From Perkinsus olseni (Eukaryota; Perkinsozoa; Perkinsida; Perkinsidae): a stretch of 15,919 nt of DNA. The stretch is taken from positions 1 through 15,919 of the forward strand of contig JABANP010000827.1 of the NCBI GenBank assembly GCA_013115135.1. Direction: 5' to 3'. The number at the start of each line of letters is the position of its first letter. Position 1 is the stretch's first letter. Below, in pieces: positions 15,445 through 15,919 of the stretch. Made by a program: the position numbers and the translations under genes. The notes under the pieces were generated by a model, which was not told the DNA's origin, did not search any database, and saw only the letters and a program-made list of their open reading frames with translations.

Positions 15445-15919
15445 TAATTCGGTTATAGTTAACGCAAGCCATCGTACATAGTCGTAGGTCTCAGTAGTTC
15501 TTCACAGTAAGAGTTCCAAAGACGTCTGAATCATATTGAGCTAACATTGAGACTTCTTCTATCTATTCTTCCTATGTTTATGCGTGCTGCTAGCATCGAA
15601 AGTATTGCAAGTTTCCAAGTTTCAGCAACGAGTTGCAACACTCCCGGCGCGGCAAAGGTAGTCAAATAATAGTCAAGTTAAAGGGCTCTAAGGTCAAGTA
15701 GGCATGACATACTAATAGTAACGATGAGAAGCTGAATAACCGCTCTACAGTACTACTATGGAACAAGCCGACATCTAAGTGAACTTATCATTATCAGGAG
15801 TGAACATATTCTGATCGGAGGGAACACAGAAGCAAGGCTACGGTCATGTGGGGACTTCATTTGATCATGTCGGGGCCAAGGTCAGTACCGATCCACAAGC
15901 GAATTACGTTCCAGCAGTT

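Larger units (their letters stand above)
14495..15919. other. no gene recognised
   Basis: AT-leaning sequence with stops in all frames; the longest open frame (15249-15458, +) shows no family features. It holds a B box-like GGTTCGAAC near 15013, a 9+1+9 palindrome and a 13-base tandem duplication, listed separately. Confidence 0.5.

Overview
The window looks like nuclear DNA of a flagellated, intron-rich protist. No prokaryotic gene organisation is visible: the main gene is cut into many short exons by GT-AG introns of about 47 to 690 bases, and the rest is sparse, repeat-bearing sequence. The gene content (a cilium/flagellum kinesin, small secreted peptides, an RNase H-bearing non-LTR retroelement) and near-balanced base composition would fit an alveolate such as a perkinsid. 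That is a guess; no spliced-leader, rRNA or other taxonomic marker was found.

Positions 845-6323 (+ strand) hold a kinesin gene that I could splice by eye. Eleven exons keep one open frame of about 370 codons across the whole motor domain: the first beta strand, P-loop, switch I, switch II and the microtubule-binding segment. Two coiled-coil exons follow. Residue patterns match the KIF6 branch (kinesin-9B), a family tied to motile cilia and flagella. The first exon (upstream of 845) and the 3' end (after about 6323) could not be fixed.

Positions 6324-10161 are mostly non-coding, with short repeats and perfect hairpins. One small gene sits there on the minus strand (8034-8165, secreted peptide). 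A second copy of the same family lies at 14228-14386, also minus. Between them, 10339-10830 (+) encodes a secreted proline-rich protein with four 60-base repeats, probably preceded by a 5' UTR intron.

Positions 11600-12769 are a 5'-truncated non-LTR retroelement: RNase H domain, C-terminal CCHC-type zinc knuckle, 3' hairpin and (AAG)4 tail. It is bounded exactly by a 12-bp target-site duplication, and its reading frame is broken.

The most unusual feature is structural. Short perfect palindromes, mostly arms of 7-10 bp around a single central base, are scattered through introns and intergenic DNA far more often than chance allows. They include a 38-pair, nearly perfect hairpin in a kinesin intron (5089-5169), a 50-base intron containing a 20-base perfect palindrome, and a cluster of hairpins at 13230-13408 enclosed by a 10-bp direct repeat.
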